Below, one piece after another: positions 53,201-64,000 of a stretch of DNA of 64,000 nucleotides; position 1 is the stretch's first letter; each line of letters opens with the position of its first letter. The position numbers and the translations under genes are program-made. The notes under the pieces are model-generated. The model was not told the origin of the DNA. It saw only the letters and a list, made by a program, of their open reading frames with translations, and did no database searches. Source of the stretch: Anisakis pegreffii (taxonomy: Eukaryota > Nematoda > Chromadorea > Rhabditida > Anisakidae); NCBI GenBank assembly GCA_035041965.1, contig JAPYMA010000536.1, positions 58,935-122,934 of the forward strand, in the 5' to 3' direction.

Positions 53201-55092
53201 TTCGACAGGTCGGCGATCGGCCGTCGAATCGATTCGACGGATCGGCGATCGCGATTCGACAGGTCGGCGATCGGCCGTCGAATCGATTCGACGGATCGGC
53301 GATCGCGATTCGACAGGTCGGCGATCGGCCGTCGTCGAATCGATTCGACGGATCGGCGATCGCGATTCGACAGGTCGGCGATCGGCCGTCGAATCGATTC
53401 GACGGATCGGCGATCGCGATTCGACAGGTCGGCGATCGGCCGTCGAATCGATTCGACGGATCGGCGATCGCGATTCGACAGGTCGGCGATCGGCCGTCGA
53501 ATCGATTCGACGGATCGGCGATCGCGATTCGACAGGTCGGCGATCGGCCGTCGAATCGATTCGACGGATCGGCGATCGCGATTCGACAGGTCGGCGATCG
53601 GCCGTCGAATCGATTCGACGGATCGGCGATCGCGATTCGACAGGTCGGCGATCGGCCGTCGAATCGATTCGACGGATCGGCGATCGGCGATTCGATTCGA
53701 CGGTCGGCGATCGGCCGTCGAATCGATTCGACGGATCGGCGATCGCGATTCGACAGGTCGGCGATCGGCCGTCGAATCGATTCGACGGATCGGCGATCGC
53801 GATTCGACAGGTCGGCGATCGGCCGTCGAATCGATTCGACGGATCGGCGATCGCGATTCGACAGGTCGGCGATCGGCCGTCGAATCGATTCGACGGATCG
53901 GCGATCGCGATTCGACAGGTCGGCGATCGGCCGTCGAATCGATTCGACGGATCGGCGATCGCGATTCGACAGGTCGGCGATCGGCCGTCGAATCGATTCG
54001 ACGGATCGGCGATCGCGATTCGACAGGTCGGCGATCGGCCGTCGAATCGATTCGACGGATCGGCGATCGCGATTCGACAGGTCGGCGATCGGCCGTCGAA
54101 TCGATTCGACGGATCGGCGATCGCGATTCGACAGGTCGGCGATCGGCCGTCGAATCGATTCGACGGATCGGCGATCGCGATTCGACAGGTCGGCGATCGG
54201 CCGTCGAATCGATTCGACGGATCGGCGATCGCGATTCGACAGGTCGGCGATCGGCCGTCGAATCGATTCGACGGATCGGCGATCGCGATTCGACAGGTCG
54301 GCGATCGGCCGTCGAATCGATTCGACGGATCGGCGATCGGCCGATTCGACGAGGTCGGCGATCGGCCGTCGAATCGATTCGACGGATCGGCGATCGCGAT
54401 TCGACAGGTCGGCGATCGGCCGTCGAATCGATTCGACGGATCGGCGATCGCGATTCGACAGGTCGGCGATCGGCCGTCGAATCGATTCGACGGATCGGCG
54501 ATCGGCCGTCGAATCGATTCGACGGATCGGCGATCGCGATTCGACAGGTCGGCGATCGGCCGTCGAATCGATTCGACGGATCGGCGATCGCGATTCGACA
54601 GGTCGGCGATCGGCCGTCGAATCGATTCGACGGATCGGCGATCGCGATTCGACAGGTCGGCGATCGGCCGTCGAATCGATTCGACGGATCGGCGATCGCG
54701 ATTCGACAGGTCGGCGATCGGCCGTCGAATCGATTCGACGGATCGGCGATCGCGATTCGACAGGTCGGCGATCGGCCGTCGAATCGATTCGACGGATCGG
54801 CGATCGCGATTCGACAGGTCGGCGATCGGCCGTCGAATCGATTCGACGGATCGGCGATCGCGATTCGACAGGTCGGCGATCGGCCGTCGAATCGATTCGA
54901 CGGATCGGCGATCGCGATTCGACAGGTCGGCGATCGGCCGTCGAATCGATTCGACGGATCGGCGATCGCGATTCGACTGGTCGGCGATCGGCCGTCGAAT
55001 CTATTCGACGGATCGGCGATCGCGATTCGACAGGTCGGCGATCGGCCGTCGAATCGATTCGACGGATCGGCGATCGCGATTCGGCGGATCGG
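47244..55092. repeat. 54-bp satellite array, about 145 tandem copies
   Basis: A 7.85-kb array of a 54-bp unit, 63% GC with 13 CpG per unit, in an AT-rich region. The unit is composite: half A (22 bp, starts GATTCGACGGATCGGCGATC), half A-prime (22 bp, 19 of 22 identical) and CCGTCGAATC, the reverse complement of the first ten bases of half A. Where units meet, this gives a perfect 20-bp palindrome. The unit has no stop codon in any frame, so two overlapping false frames of about 2600 codons cross the array on opposite strands (18-residue repeats). Copies from about 47340 to 53010 look identical. Edge copies diverge (47315, 47323, 54978, 55000, 55083). Irregular copies: one-base insertion near 53011, three-base near 53335, rearranged unit near 53690, three-base gain near 54340, and a 32-bp unit near 54500 lacking 22 bp. 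Confidence 0.97.
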
Positions 55093-55151
55093 TAGACTGA
55101 GGTGTTGTTTGTATGTATTGTATAGTAGATCTATCTGTGTGTGTATTTTAG

Positions 55152-57773
55152 CTTTTGCCTTGGATTTTGCCTTTTCGGTAATGAACACTTGAATCGTGCG
55201 GTGACGGCCTCAATCAATGGTATTGATGACGTGGCCAGAAATTTCAAATTGGCCGTTGCTCAGGTTTGTTGTGTTTGATTTGTTGGGATTTAATTTGACT
55301 TGTTGGGATTTAATTAAAATGTGTACGTGTGGCCAGAGATAACTGATTTATTTGGTCATGCACGGAATTGCAATTGCTTTTATTATTGTTATTTTTTGAT
55401 TTTCATTATTATTATTGTTATTGATGTTAATATTACAGTGCAATAATTTGAATGATACCCGTCTGAATGCATCGAAACACGTCGACTCACTATCAGCGAG
55501 CATTCGGAAAGAGGCCGATAAGTCGCCGAGTATTAATAAAACGGTAATGAGCACTTTTTTGGTTTGGTTGTAATTTTTATAATTGATGTGTATTGCAGTT
55601 ATTAAACGAAGCCGAGGCGGTCATCACAGCGCTCAATGAAAAGATCGATGAAGTTGGTGTAGATCTATCGCAAGTGAAGTCGGTGCTCTCCGGTGTGACT
55701 TTTTTGGAACAGGTTAAGATCTACTCGGAACGCATTGAGTTGGAAAGGTCATTTATTATTATTGTTATGATTATTATTATTATTATTGTTATTGTTAATG
55801 TAGTATTACATAATAATAGATAGAAAGTTTAATGCAGTAAGTAATCTAAACGAAATTACAGATGGATTTTGTGTGTGACTCTTCTGTCGATAATGCTAAT
55901 CGTGCTGTTCGCCGGGGTGATAGCGTTTTGTCGTCAATCGAAGAAAGGAGCGGTGGTGTTCTCGGGTTTAGGTTTTGCCATATTCATTGTGGGTTGGATG
56001 CTGTTGGCGGTTATTTTACCAGCAACAGTGGTGAGGAGTTTTGGTGATTGATTGTGTTCGTGATAGCAGTGGCAGCAGCATGTATGTGATGATGATGATG
56101 ATTGCAGTCGTTGTCGGATTTTTGCATGGACGGTGATCATTTCATTGGAAGTCATCTGAGCAACGAAACAATCGAAACGTTAAAATTCTATCGAAAGTGC
56201 GATCCGAAACCAACGCACGACAACGTTCCATCAACACTCGCAGTGAATCAGATCAGTGAACAACTCTCCAAAATTCAAGACATCCAGCAAACCTTAAACA
56301 CCTATATCCATAAGCTGTTCAACGAGAGTGCTGAGGTAATAATTAAATAACGCTGATAAGATGAAGAACAACAAATGTGCAGTGCAGCTTAAGCCTACAA
56401 TATCCTTAGACGAACGAATATTTTTGAAAACTCAGAAGATTCATGATGCATTCAGGCTCAGAGAGAGTAAAGAAAGGAAAACGATAAACTAAGATTGCAG
56501 CTCACCAACGGTACACGTTTAGTGGACGATGATATCAAGCGTTCGCTGAGAGGAATCGGAGCACTGGAAACAACAGTGGCATGTTATGCGTATCACGGCG
56601 ACGTGAACGTGATGCAGAATGGAGTGTGCAACAATGCAGTGTAAGTAGATGATCAAGCTTAATCAATGCACTGATCTATCTGATCTGATCTTTATTTAGC
56701 TCTCTCCAAAACTCTGAGCATCATTGCTTAAAATTGTATCATTTAAAAACCGTTTTGAAATTAATAGATGTTTGAAGGATGTGATTACGTTATGGTTTTG
56801 CGGTCGGACGTGATTTTTTTAAATTTGAAATTTTGTCATTTGATTGAATTTATTGATGCGAATTCAGGATTGGGGCAGCGATACTAACATTTTGTTTGTT
56901 CTTATTGGGCGCGTTCATGTTCGCTCTTTTACTGATCGTTTCAAAATCGTGGCATCTATTCACCAGACTGTATGTTCTTTTATTTGTTTTGTTATTTTTT
57001 GTGTTTTTATTATTATTATTATGAATGTTATTGTAAATGTTGTTATTATTTTAAAAAAATGTTTATTGTTCGGTAGCGGTTTTGCAGACCGTCAGATTAC
57101 GTTGAAGTAGATGACGAAGATCCGTTTTTCCCTCGCGCCAACGACAGCACCATACCGGTAGATATATATGGAACGCATGTATATAATCCACGAACGAGAT
57201 TTGCAAATTCATTGTAAGTGACGACGACATATTTTAATCTAGAAGATTATTCTAGCTATGCTCATGAAATTGGTCATTGCAGGGATCGAACCGAACCATC
57301 AACAAACACCACGAGTGTGACTGCACAGGCAGCGTTGATGCCGAATGGAACGCCGCAAGCGAACAACTCGAATTCGTTGGTACCTCTGCTGGACGGCGGC
57401 AACGAGCCGACTAGTAGCACCCCATGGCATCGCAGTTCGGCCAGCAGTGGCGGCGCTCCAACCCCGTTGCAGGCCCAGCAGCATCACCTCAGCTCACCAC
57501 TCTCGGGCAATGCACCACCTGCGGTACGAACGAACAGGTCTACTTGCACTCTAGATGAATAATCAACTCAGCTCAATCTCATCTCTAATGATTCCCTTTC
57601 CCTTCGCTTGCCGTCGTGTTTTTCCAGTGAACATTCATTTATTATTTGTGAGTGCTGATTAAAAATTAAAAATGACTGATTTCAGTATGATGCGTTCAAG
57701 TTACCCGACGAACTGCGATGAGAGCAGTAATGCGTATCGTTATCGTAACTATCATGAGCAGTTCGATGTGTGA
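55152..57773 (+). CDS. ttyh-1: Tweety-family anion channel (5-prime part missing)
   Basis: Plasma-membrane protein of the tweety family, described as volume- or calcium-regulated chloride channels. Exons 55152-55263, 55439-55543, 55599-55747, 55862-56030, 56108-56335, 56501-56640, 56868-56969, 57088-57213, 57283-57537 and 57686-57773 join in phase to about 490 residues. Seen: end of membrane segment 2 (FCLGFCLFGNEHLN), extracellular helices with cysteine CNNLNDTRLNAS, segments 3 and 4 (WILCVTLLSIMLIVLFAGVI cut, then GWMLLAVILPATV), the family block LSDFCMDGD with the following KFYRKC, LRGIGALETTVACY, segment 5 (GAAILTFCLFLLGAFMFALL), then a cytosolic Ser/Pro/Gln-rich tail ending YRYRNYHEQFDV. 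The first visible exon needs two bases from an upstream exon, which should encode segment 1. That exon was not found; the satellite lies directly upstream, so this first intron either spans the array or the gene is broken or misassembled. Confidence 0.9.
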
Positions 57774-58253
57774 TGATGATGATGATAAGTATGAGCTATG
57801 GTAATTGTTGCTTGATTATTCATTATTCATTCAGTAATTCATTCCCAGTTCGCTTTATCAGCTACCTTCCGTCTCTTTTATGCATACTACATCCATCTGT
57901 CTGTCTCTTATAATCATTTTATTGTTATTGTTATACTGTAATTATGTTTTCCTCATGTATGTATCGGTGTTGATTGTATTTGTATTTGTTTGTCGTCATT
58001 TATAACCCGTTGCAAGAAGTAAAGTGGAGGGGGGATGGGTGCTGAAGTTGTTGCACAATCATTCAGGGTGAAGCTCTGGACTGTCTGATGATAATATCAT
58101 GATTTGAAGAAGGTGACTGACTGATCATTATTGGTGTCTGTGTGAAGAGATTGATTTTGATGTGACGGCACTGAAATGTTGTTGATTTATGAGTTTGTAT
58201 TGGTTCGGCAATTATCGTATTCGTTGTTTTTTGGTTTGTGATTATTATTGTTA

Positions 58254-58296
<43 letters not shown>

Positions 58297-60957
58297 TATT
58301 ACTATTGTTACTATTATTATTATCATTATTATTACTGTTGTTATTATAATGATTGTAAAACTGTACTATATAAGTGTATACCTGTAAAGTAATAGTGGTG
58401 AGCGAAGAACGACGTTGTGTTGTTGAATTTTAAATTGAATTCATTTATGTATTTATTATGAGACATATTAATCGATGCTTTAGACGTGGCAATTATTATT
58501 ATTATTATTAATGTTGTTATTGTTATGACGATCACAATACTGATTAATATTGTTACTGTTTTTAGAATGGTTGTAATTTGGCCGGCATTAATAATCTGTA
58601 AAAGAGCATGACAAAGTTATGCTGGGCTGGCTTGAATTGAACTACTTGCTAATGACTAATGAAAGTAACAATAATAATAGTAATAACAAGATAGTAATAG
58701 TAATGTTAAAGTTGCTGTTATGAAAGTATTCTTCTTCTTTGTGAATATATTTGAAGGATTTATTTATTTGTATGATCATGATTAGTAGTTTGTTTGAGCA
58801 GTTTGCCTTCAAAGAAGTGAGTAGTGCATGATGGCAGTTGATTAATTGAAGAAGCAAGTTATGGTTCAGTTGAATTAGTGGCGAATCTACGTGTTTTGTC
58901 AGATTGGACGCATTCTGTCATTCTACGTATTTTGTCGTTTTTTGTCATTTTTGTCAGGCTGATTTTTGTCAGATCACGACGTCGACGTTCTTCCATAGAG
59001 CAATTTTTGCTGAGCTGATTGTCAGCTTAAACGGAATAATTGCTTCAGTTAATTGAGATGATTGCAGCCAGTCAGCCACGAGAGGAATTGTGTATATTTG
59101 CAAGGTGTGAGGAGACTAAGATTAGACGCTTGAACTAGTGAGCTTAAACTGGGGAAAGGAGGAAATCTAACTTGAAAGTGTACTAAATTACGCCTATTTG
59201 TATGGTGATGATAAGTGAAAAGCGATTCGAATTGCGCTCGGGATTGATGGTGGATATGGATATGGATATGCGTGTGGTGGGAGTTATGTGAAGTTGAAAT
59301 TGTTGTACTGTTGTGTTCATCAATCGGTGATCTTATTCGTTATGAATGATGGATTAATTCGGCTATTTTCTATGTTGATTATTCGCAGCTGATCGTAGTT
59401 GTCTCAAGCTGAACTCATCATAGATAGCCGTTTAGAAAGAAAGAACAAGATGAATGTATCTGCATGATGTTTCAACAACGAACATCAAAAATGGTTGTTT
59501 GAGTTGTTCCTTAACTGATACTTACTCTGCCTTATCAGCTTATCACTTCTATTTGATAGGTTTTATCGGAAACCCTAGAATTTTATCATAACCAGTGTTT
59601 GAGACCCATAGAAGTTAGTAGTGCTGCTAGAATTTAAACATCGAGCAAATTGTTGGTCCTAGTTGGAATGGTGTACGAATGATGGCCAAATGCCAACATT
59701 GTTCTCAATCTGTAGATATCATCCTCCAATTGCGACGGACTGTACGTATGGAATGAAATGTGTGTGTTTGTTTGTTTGTTTAGCAGCAGAGGCGGTTTAT
59801 TGTTGCAACGAACGTAATTAATTAAGAGCTTAAGATCGGATCAACAAAATGTGGTGGTGATAGCGGCTTGAATGGCTAGCTGGGGGTTGAGTGGGGCATT
59901 CTGAGGTGCCGGGAGCAGTAGTTGATGGTTGATTGTGTGTGGCGTGTCGTTGAACTTGTATTATCTGCAGTGAAGTTTACATATATTGTTTTGGTGATAA
60001 TGATGGTTGGTTGGTTGGTTGGTGTTCTTTGTGTGTAGAGCGAGGGCACCAAAAAAACACTACTACTCTATGAAGCAGCGATGGGTGCGGTGTGCTGCTT
60101 TATGAAATGATAAATTTTTACGCGATGATTCATTGTTGTTATTGTTTTTATTATTATTATTACGTTAGTTTTGTCCGATCGTCTAATCATCAGTAATATT
60201 GCGGGTGCTGTTTATTTTTGTAATTGTGAATATGGTTAGTGATCACTTTAGGAAGAGAAATAAATGCGCTCATCGTCATCCTCATTACAATCGTTATATG
60301 AGGATTAGTTTGAGTAAGTGCAATGGTGTGATCAGAAGCTGCTGTGGCTTATCACTGGTTATTGATAATGCTGCTGCTTCTGTTTTTATAACTGTTGTCA
60401 TTAATTATCGAGTGAATTGATTACGAACAAGGAAGGAAGAAAGCAATATTAGGCAGTGTATCCATGCATGTTGAAAATGTGTCTGTTAGGATTTCATTTG
60501 ATATCGTTAATGCTGCTGCTGCTGATTATCACCCGTTTGCGTGTGTGTTTGTTCGTTTGTCTATGATATGATGTGATATTAGCGCGTGAGTAATAATTTA
60601 CCGGATCATGAAATGAATAATGTTGAATGCTGATCAGTCGGAAACTGAGGTGGTGATGAATGGTTTGGAATTGAAAACATCGTTTCACAGTTAAGGTGGT
60701 CGCGTGCCTCTTTGTTTTGAAGCGTTGTTACGGTGAAGTATGGTTGATATTTTCAGGTTGTTATCGTCATTCATATCATATCATATCATAAAAGGGTTGT
60801 GTTGAATTTATCACTTATCACGTTTGCTTGGCTTGGTATATTCTGGTATATGTATGAGTGTTGTTCATATATGCAAAGCAGCAGATTTATACGATAGAGC
60901 AGATATTGTTGAGAGTCTATTGTTGAAGCGATCGTCGATGTGAACGAATACAAAAAA
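57774..60957. other. Gap between tweety and PAK genes
   Basis: About 3.2 kb, both neighbours on the plus strand. It includes ATT/GTT-rich tracts (58240-58320, 58495-58540) that hold minus-strand Ile-rich false frames, and a G/T-rich stretch around 59750-60060. It should contain the tweety 3-prime untranslated region and the PAK promoter. No gene or RNA was recognised. Confidence 0.5.
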
Positions 60958-62629
60958 ATGTCATCAACGCCACGAGAGAAAGAGAAGTCTAAAGTAAGTA
61001 TTAGTATTATTATTATTATAGTAATAAGAGGAGAAATAGTAATAATATTGAATGTTGCTTAGGAGTAATATAATAGTGGTAATGATGTTCGTCTTACAGG
61101 TTCGTCTTCGAAATATTTTCGGACGTTTCTTTAGCGGCACAGCAACGAGTAATAATAATGAGCTGGACGGTGCAGGAGTGGGTACACTGCCGTCATCAGC
61201 GGCGAGCATAGGTAATGCGAACAATAATAACACCGCTTCGAATAGTAGTGCGTCGTTTACGGGTCCAAACGAGATCAGTTCACCCTATAATGCTGTTCAT
61301 CGAATACACGTCGGTTATGACGGCAAAAAGTTCACGGGTCTACCGCAGCCGTGGTTGGACACATTACTGCGTGACATCAGGTGGGACAAGTTTGGTTCGT
61401 TTTTAAAAATCTGATTCTGGTGGTGGTGAATTTTGTGAATGTTCAGTGAAGCAGACCAGAAGAAGAACCCATCAGCCGTGGTCACTGCGTTGAAGTTCTA
61501 TGCGAAGACAGTGATGACACAAGAATCCGAAAAGCAAAAATTTATGTTGACCAAATCGCAGTTGCCATCTGACGACGATATTGACGATGAGGAAAGCTCC
61601 AATTCTCATCCACAACGAACCAAAACCGATAGTCTTGGAAATAGTGAGTAATTGTTGAAATTTTTTTGGTTATTAGTGCTATTATTATTGCTATTATTAT
61701 TACTGTTGTTGTAGTTACTATTATTGTTATTGTTATTGTTATTATTATGATTACTGCTATAATCAGCTTAATTGTTACAAATAGGATTACAGTTCTTTAC
61801 TGTTTTGTAATAGTAAAATTAGAATTAGAATTTATAATTGTTTTTTTAGCGATGAGAACTTCGTCCGATGAGAGTGAGATAGTAGCTGCAGCTGCAGCAG
61901 CAGCAATAAGTCAACATCATCAGGTTGGGCCGATGCCCCCTTTACTACCACCCCGGCAGTCGAAACCTGTGCCCGCACCACCCATCCCACCCTCTCGTCT
62001 TTCATCGAGGTATTTATTTGTGGTTATTTGTGAATGAATATTATTATGGTTATTGTTGTAATTGAGAGTAAAATAGATTGTGTACAAAAGGATTACACTG
62101 AAGTGTAAATAATGGAATGAGAATGTAAGTGATGGATGCTTGCAGTCGTATTTCGAGTCACCGTGATAATTTGACAACAACAGCAAATGCGCCCGCACAA
62201 CTGCAACCGATAACACCATCAAGTGGACTGACTGCTAGTGGTGGAAATGAAACGGTAAGTGGGGCTGGGGCTGGGGCTGGAGCTGGAGCTGGAGATATTT
62301 GTGCGTATTCTTCATCAACTGGCAATCGACAGCAGCATCAGCAGAATGTTGTCGTGCAGAGCCCAACATCGGGCATCATGCAATCGCCAGTGGCATCGTC
62401 ATCGGCATCGGCATCGTTATGTGGTGTTGCTAGTGCAACTTCACCAACTAGAGCAACATCATCAGCAGATGTTACAGCAGCAGCAGCAGCAGCAGCAGCA
62501 GGAACACCGCAAGCGACAAGTCAGCAAGCCGCCGCAGCTGCATCGAATACGAATGCTGCTGCTACTGCAGCTGTAAATACGAATGCAGCGGTTAAACGAA
62601 CACCACCACCATTACCACCGAAACCATTG
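60958..62629 (+). CDS. Group I p21-activated kinase, N-terminal regulatory part (runs off the window)
   Basis: Serine/threonine kinase effector of Rac/Cdc42. Exons 60958-60993 (ATG, MSSTPREKEKSK), 61100-61380, 61447-61643, 61850-62009 and 62146-62629 join in phase to about 386 residues, and the last ends at a good GTGAGT donor. Seen: basic RLRNIFGRFF; CRIB motif ISSPYNAVHRIHVGYD followed by FTGLPQPW; then DQKKNPSAVVTALKFY, which is the group I autoinhibitory/PAK pattern; an acidic stretch DDDIDDEESS; proline-rich segments PLLPPRQSKPVPAPPIPPSR and KRTPPPLPPKPL, likely SH3-binding (Nck/PIX type, inferred). The linker also has poly-Ala and poly-Gly-Ala runs coded by microsatellites. The VHRIHVGYDGKKFTGLPQPW form resembles nematode MAX-2-type PAKs more than PAK-1, but I am not sure. 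The kinase domain is expected beyond position 64000. Confidence 0.9.
62258..62293 (+). repeat. Coding hexanucleotide repeat (Ala-Gly)
   Basis: Six copies of GGGGCT/GGAGCT encode an alternating Gly-Ala run in the PAK linker exon. It begins just after a sequence, ACG-GTAAGT at 62250-62258, that would be a strong splice donor. Confidence 0.8.
62476..62501 (+). repeat. Coding CAG/GCA microsatellite (poly-Ala)
   Basis: About eight GCA/CAG triplets in the PAK linker exon, read as alanine in the chosen frame and as glutamine in the neighbouring frame. The alanine frame continues into the proline-rich RTPPPLPPKP, which supports it. Confidence 0.8.
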
Positions 62630-64000
62630 GTGAGTAGTTGTAGTAATTTGGCAGTTGTTATTGAGGTGGTTCGGTTTATTTTGATGATTTTGATTTGGTT
62701 TGTGTCTTGTCTGGTTTTGTTCCGATTTCGATCGAAGTTGCTTCTTCCATATTGGTCTGCTGTTGTTATAGCGATGGATTTGCTTTGGATTATTGCTCTA
62801 TTGCAAGTAGTATTATTTATTTTATCAATAAATTCAACTGCAGTAACTGATAACGAGTTAATGCCTCTCTCTCTGTTATCATCACCTTAATCACTGATAT
62901 CACCGTCACATTCTTGTTTCGTTGGCAGTCTTCTTTGCGCGCTGGCAGCTGACGTTTGCTTATAATAGCGTTTGCGCTTGCATCTGATCTGCAGCAGTCT
63001 TCGCGAAGTTCAATCACTTACTTTATTGATCACTTACTTTATTGATCACTTACTTTATTGATCACTTACTTTATTGATCACTTACTTTATTGATCACTTA
63101 CTTTACTTTATTGATCACTTACTTTATTGATCACTTACTTTATTGATCACTTACTTGATTTGGCAAGCGCATTATGATCGATGAATTGATTTACTGGTGT
63201 TGATATGGTGATTTGTTAGGTTATTGTGATGCTACAATAACAGACGTAGAATTATTCACATGGATCAGCGAATTAATGCAGCCTAAGTGTAATCACGAAT
63301 ATGAAATTGTTGCTCTCTCTCTTCGTTGACATTTATCTCATTTTCGCGCAGATAGTGTTGATATTAGTTAGCATTGGGAATGATCGATACGTGGATTGAT
63401 CGATGTATCGATCGGTTGATTGATTTTGATTGTCTTGATCAAATTTCAACTTGGATCAGTGATCAGTGATTTGACAAGCAGCACACTGCTACAGGCAGAT
63501 AGGCAAGTCTTGTTGTACAATGATTTCTAGAACAACTAGTAGAACTCTATTAGGTAGTAAATTTGTTGGCTTGATTCGTTGCTGGCTGATAAATGATATT
63601 CAGTTGTGAGTAGTTTATATGGTGTGATGTGATTGATCTTTGACTTTTGGTTTTGAGAAGGTTTATTGATCAATTTGAGGTGTTAATATCGATGAGATGA
63701 GATGAGACGGCGAATTTATTTATTTGATGCGATGCGGCGCATTAATACATTCGGAGAGAGTTTGACGTGAAATTTTGCTTGAAAAAATGAAATTTTATCT
63801 TGCGAATTGAAAATAAAATGGAAGTTGAGCTTTTGTATAAGATTAGGCTCGAGCTCGGGCTCGGGCTCGTGCCCTTGCTTATGCATTTGAAAACTGACTG
63901 AGTGGGTGAGTTTATGGTGTTAGAGTTGCTTGATGAAGTGCTTGTTGCCCGCATCGGGAAGGTATGATCGTAAATTATTTGAAACTATATGGAACGAATT
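62630..64000. other. Probable PAK intron to the window edge
   Basis: After the GTGAGT donor at 62630 no kinase-domain exon was recognised. The reading frame of the previous exon stays open to 62889 with a hydrophobic product, which is intron read-through. The stretch holds a 16-bp tandem repeat near 63.1 kb. A short piece near 63925-63962 (reads DEVLVARIGK before a GTATGA) could be an exon but has no convincing acceptor. Confidence 0.5.
63014..63156. repeat. 16-bp tandem repeat, about nine copies
   Basis: Direct head-to-tail copies of CACTTACTTTATTGAT, nearly perfect, with one copy enlarged by an extra CTTTA. It lies in the presumed PAK intron and contains no coding signal. Confidence 0.95.

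Noticed and set aside
47244..55092. CRISPR array
   Set aside because: There are no unique spacers between repeats; units are directly tandem, and the DNA is eukaryotic.
47322..55100. Plus-strand open frame of about 2590 codons
   Set aside because: Same cause as the opposite-strand frame; it overlaps it for its full length and starts inside a repeat unit.
47233..55188. Minus-strand open frame of about 2650 codons with 18-residue repeats
   Set aside because: The satellite unit is 54 bp and stop-free in all six frames, so any frame through it is open. The opposite strand is equally open, and there is no domain, signal or splice context.
58063..58326. Minus-strand Ile-rich hydrophobic frame
   Set aside because: It is a translation of an ATT/GTT simple repeat; no gene context.
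63742..63954. Minus-strand 70-codon Ser/Thr-rich frame at the right edge
   Set aside because: Low-complexity product in the presumed PAK intron, without splice signals or family match.

Overview
The window is animal nuclear DNA, most like a nematode. It is AT-rich, every recognisable gene is split into many short exons, introns are mostly 50 to 500 bases with short TTTCAG-like acceptors, and the gene set is ordinary metazoan. The species cannot be named from the sequence. I found six protein genes by joining exons so that reading phase and family homology agree across every junction, plus one large satellite array and one dead transposon.

Layout. 1-2614: no gene seen, one imperfect direct repeat. 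2615-13028 (+): complete 23-exon cation-chloride cotransporter of the NKCC/NCC branch (SLC12), about 1170 residues. 13683-20720 (-): PDE1-type cyclic nucleotide phosphodiesterase, convergent with the cotransporter. 20.7-36.4 kb: about 15.7 kb with no convincing gene, holding a decayed mariner-like transposase near 26 kb. 36407-38415 (+): NUDT19-like Nudix hydrolase whose first exon was not found. 39289-45922 (-): complete 15-exon MARCHF6/Doa10 ER ubiquitin ligase, about 1035 residues. 47244-55092: about 145 copies of a 54-bp GC-rich satellite. 55152-57773 (+): tweety-family chloride channel, starting in its second membrane segment. 60958 to the right edge (+): N-terminal half of a group I p21-activated kinase; the kinase domain lies outside.

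The genes do not form an operon or one pathway. Two of them (SLC12 and tweety) move chloride and PAK and PDE1 are signalling enzymes, but strands and spacing suggest independent genes.

The most striking object is the satellite. Its unit has no stop codon in any of six frames, so it creates two false reading frames of about 2600 codons. It is CpG-dense, built of two related half units plus a short inverted copy giving a 20-bp perfect palindrome, and about 105 central copies look identical. It ends about 60 bases before the first visible tweety exon, and the expected 5-prime tweety exons are not recognisable on its other side. I did not find evidence for an undescribed multi-gene system.
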